Positions 5,190 through 5,596 of a stretch of DNA of 5,596 nucleotides are shown here, one piece after another; positions within the stretch are counted from its first letter, which is position 1, and every line of letters begins with the position of its first letter. The stretch is from Candidatus Muproteobacteria bacterium RIFCSPHIGHO2_01_FULL_65_16 (GTDB lineage: Bacteria; Pseudomonadota; Gammaproteobacteria; Acidiferrobacterales; Sulfurifustaceae). Where the stretch lies: assembly GCA_001785175.1 (NCBI GenBank), contig MFSY01000134.1, positions 3,176 through 8,771 of the forward strand, read 5' to 3'. The notes beneath the pieces were generated by a model. The model ran no database searches. It was not told where the DNA came from and saw only the letters and a program-made list of their open reading frames with translations. Both the position numbers and the translations under genes were made by a program.

Positions 5190-5596
5190 TCAGCGCGACG
5201 CGCGCCAGAAGCTGAGCGCGGTGAACGCCCACCCCAGGATCAGCAGCGCCATGACCGTCTTCAACTGGCCGGTGGCGAACGCCACGCCGAACTTGATCAT
5301 CTTCTGCGGATAGAGCGCGAAGCCGGGCATCCCGCCGACGCCGCAGAGATTCCACGCCGCCACGGCGAAACACAGATAACCCGCCGCCTGCATGTCGGCG
5401 GCGTCCCGGGAGACCTCGGTCTGGCGCGCACGGTAGTGGCCCCAGAACCAGACCGTGGCGAGCGCGAGCGCGGCGATCAGAACGCCGCCGATCCCGAAAT
5501 ACGCCGGGCTGCGCGCCGCGCCGAAGAGCGCCGGCACCACCATGGCGGCGAACGCGCCGGCCGCCGCCAGGAGCGCGAACAGCGCGACGCGGCGGT
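5190..5596 (-). CDS. Unrecognised multi-helix membrane protein (5' end outside window)
   Basis: I do not recognise this family. An ATG occurs at 5543, but the frame stays open to the right edge and the extra 17 codons (RRVALFALLAAAGAFAA) complete a transmembrane helix with the residues after that ATG. The start therefore probably lies outside. About 134 residues are visible, with four hydrophobic helices at roughly 3-25, 32-54, 71-90 and 112-130 of the visible part. A charged loop (HYRARQTEVSRDAADMQ) separates helices 2 and 3. A Gly/Pro-rich turn with GVGGMPGFALYPQK lies between helices 3 and 4. The C-terminus is a short basic tail (FWRASR). It is an inner-membrane protein by composition; a role cannot be assigned. 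It is convergent with the phosphatase gene, with only a repeat between them. Confidence 0.75.
   Translation of the reverse strand, partial: RRVALFALLAAAGAFAAMVVPALFGAARSPAYFGIGGVLIAALALATVWFWGHYRARQTEVSRDAADMQAAGYLCFAVAAWNLCGVGGMPGFALYPQKMIKFGVAFATGQLKTVMALLILGWAFTALSFWRASR

Noticed and set aside
1..5596. A defence, secretion or biosynthetic gene system
   Set aside because: None of the six genes belongs to such a system and their neighbours do not form a coherent module beyond the GYD-BON pair.

Overview
The window is GC-rich chromosomal DNA with the look of a proteobacterium. The MidA-type methyltransferase resembles gamma/betaproteobacterial versions, and the intergenic spaces are packed with short palindromic repeats. 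This taxonomic guess rests on general feel and is only moderately secure. I see no rRNA, tRNA, CRISPR array, transposase or recognisable defence or biosynthetic system.

Layout. (1) 1-1151, plus strand: a MidA/NDUFAF7-family methyltransferase whose start lies off the left edge. (2) 1155-1470: a MITE-like element, a free hairpin and a 'CGCAAAG' repeat fill the gap before the convergent minus-strand genes. (3) 4300-1486, minus strand, read right to left: an SDR oxidoreductase, a SRPBCC/START-fold protein, a GYD-domain protein and a triple BON-domain protein. (4) 4510-5076, plus strand: a histidine phosphatase divergent from the SDR gene. (5) 5596-5190, minus strand: a multi-helix membrane protein entering from the right edge.

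Functionally these look like separate small housekeeping or accessory genes, with one exception: GYD and BON appear to be a two-gene operon. An FNR/ANR-type box centred exactly at -41.5 from a start point predicted from a TATGCT -10 box lies in front of GYD, suggesting oxygen- or redox-controlled expression. A MITE-like element sits between GYD and BON. Removing it on the assumption of a TA target duplication restores a TAA stop and a 30-nt GYD-BON spacer.

The most distinctive feature is the repeat load. Almost every intergenic gap holds palindromic elements starting or ending within a few bases of a stop codon. One ~110-bp element is present in two opposite orientations flanking the phosphatase gene. 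A third, expanded copy with the same two ends lies between SDR and SRPBCC. No complete new system is evident; the promising leads are the FNR-type promoter and the repeat family.
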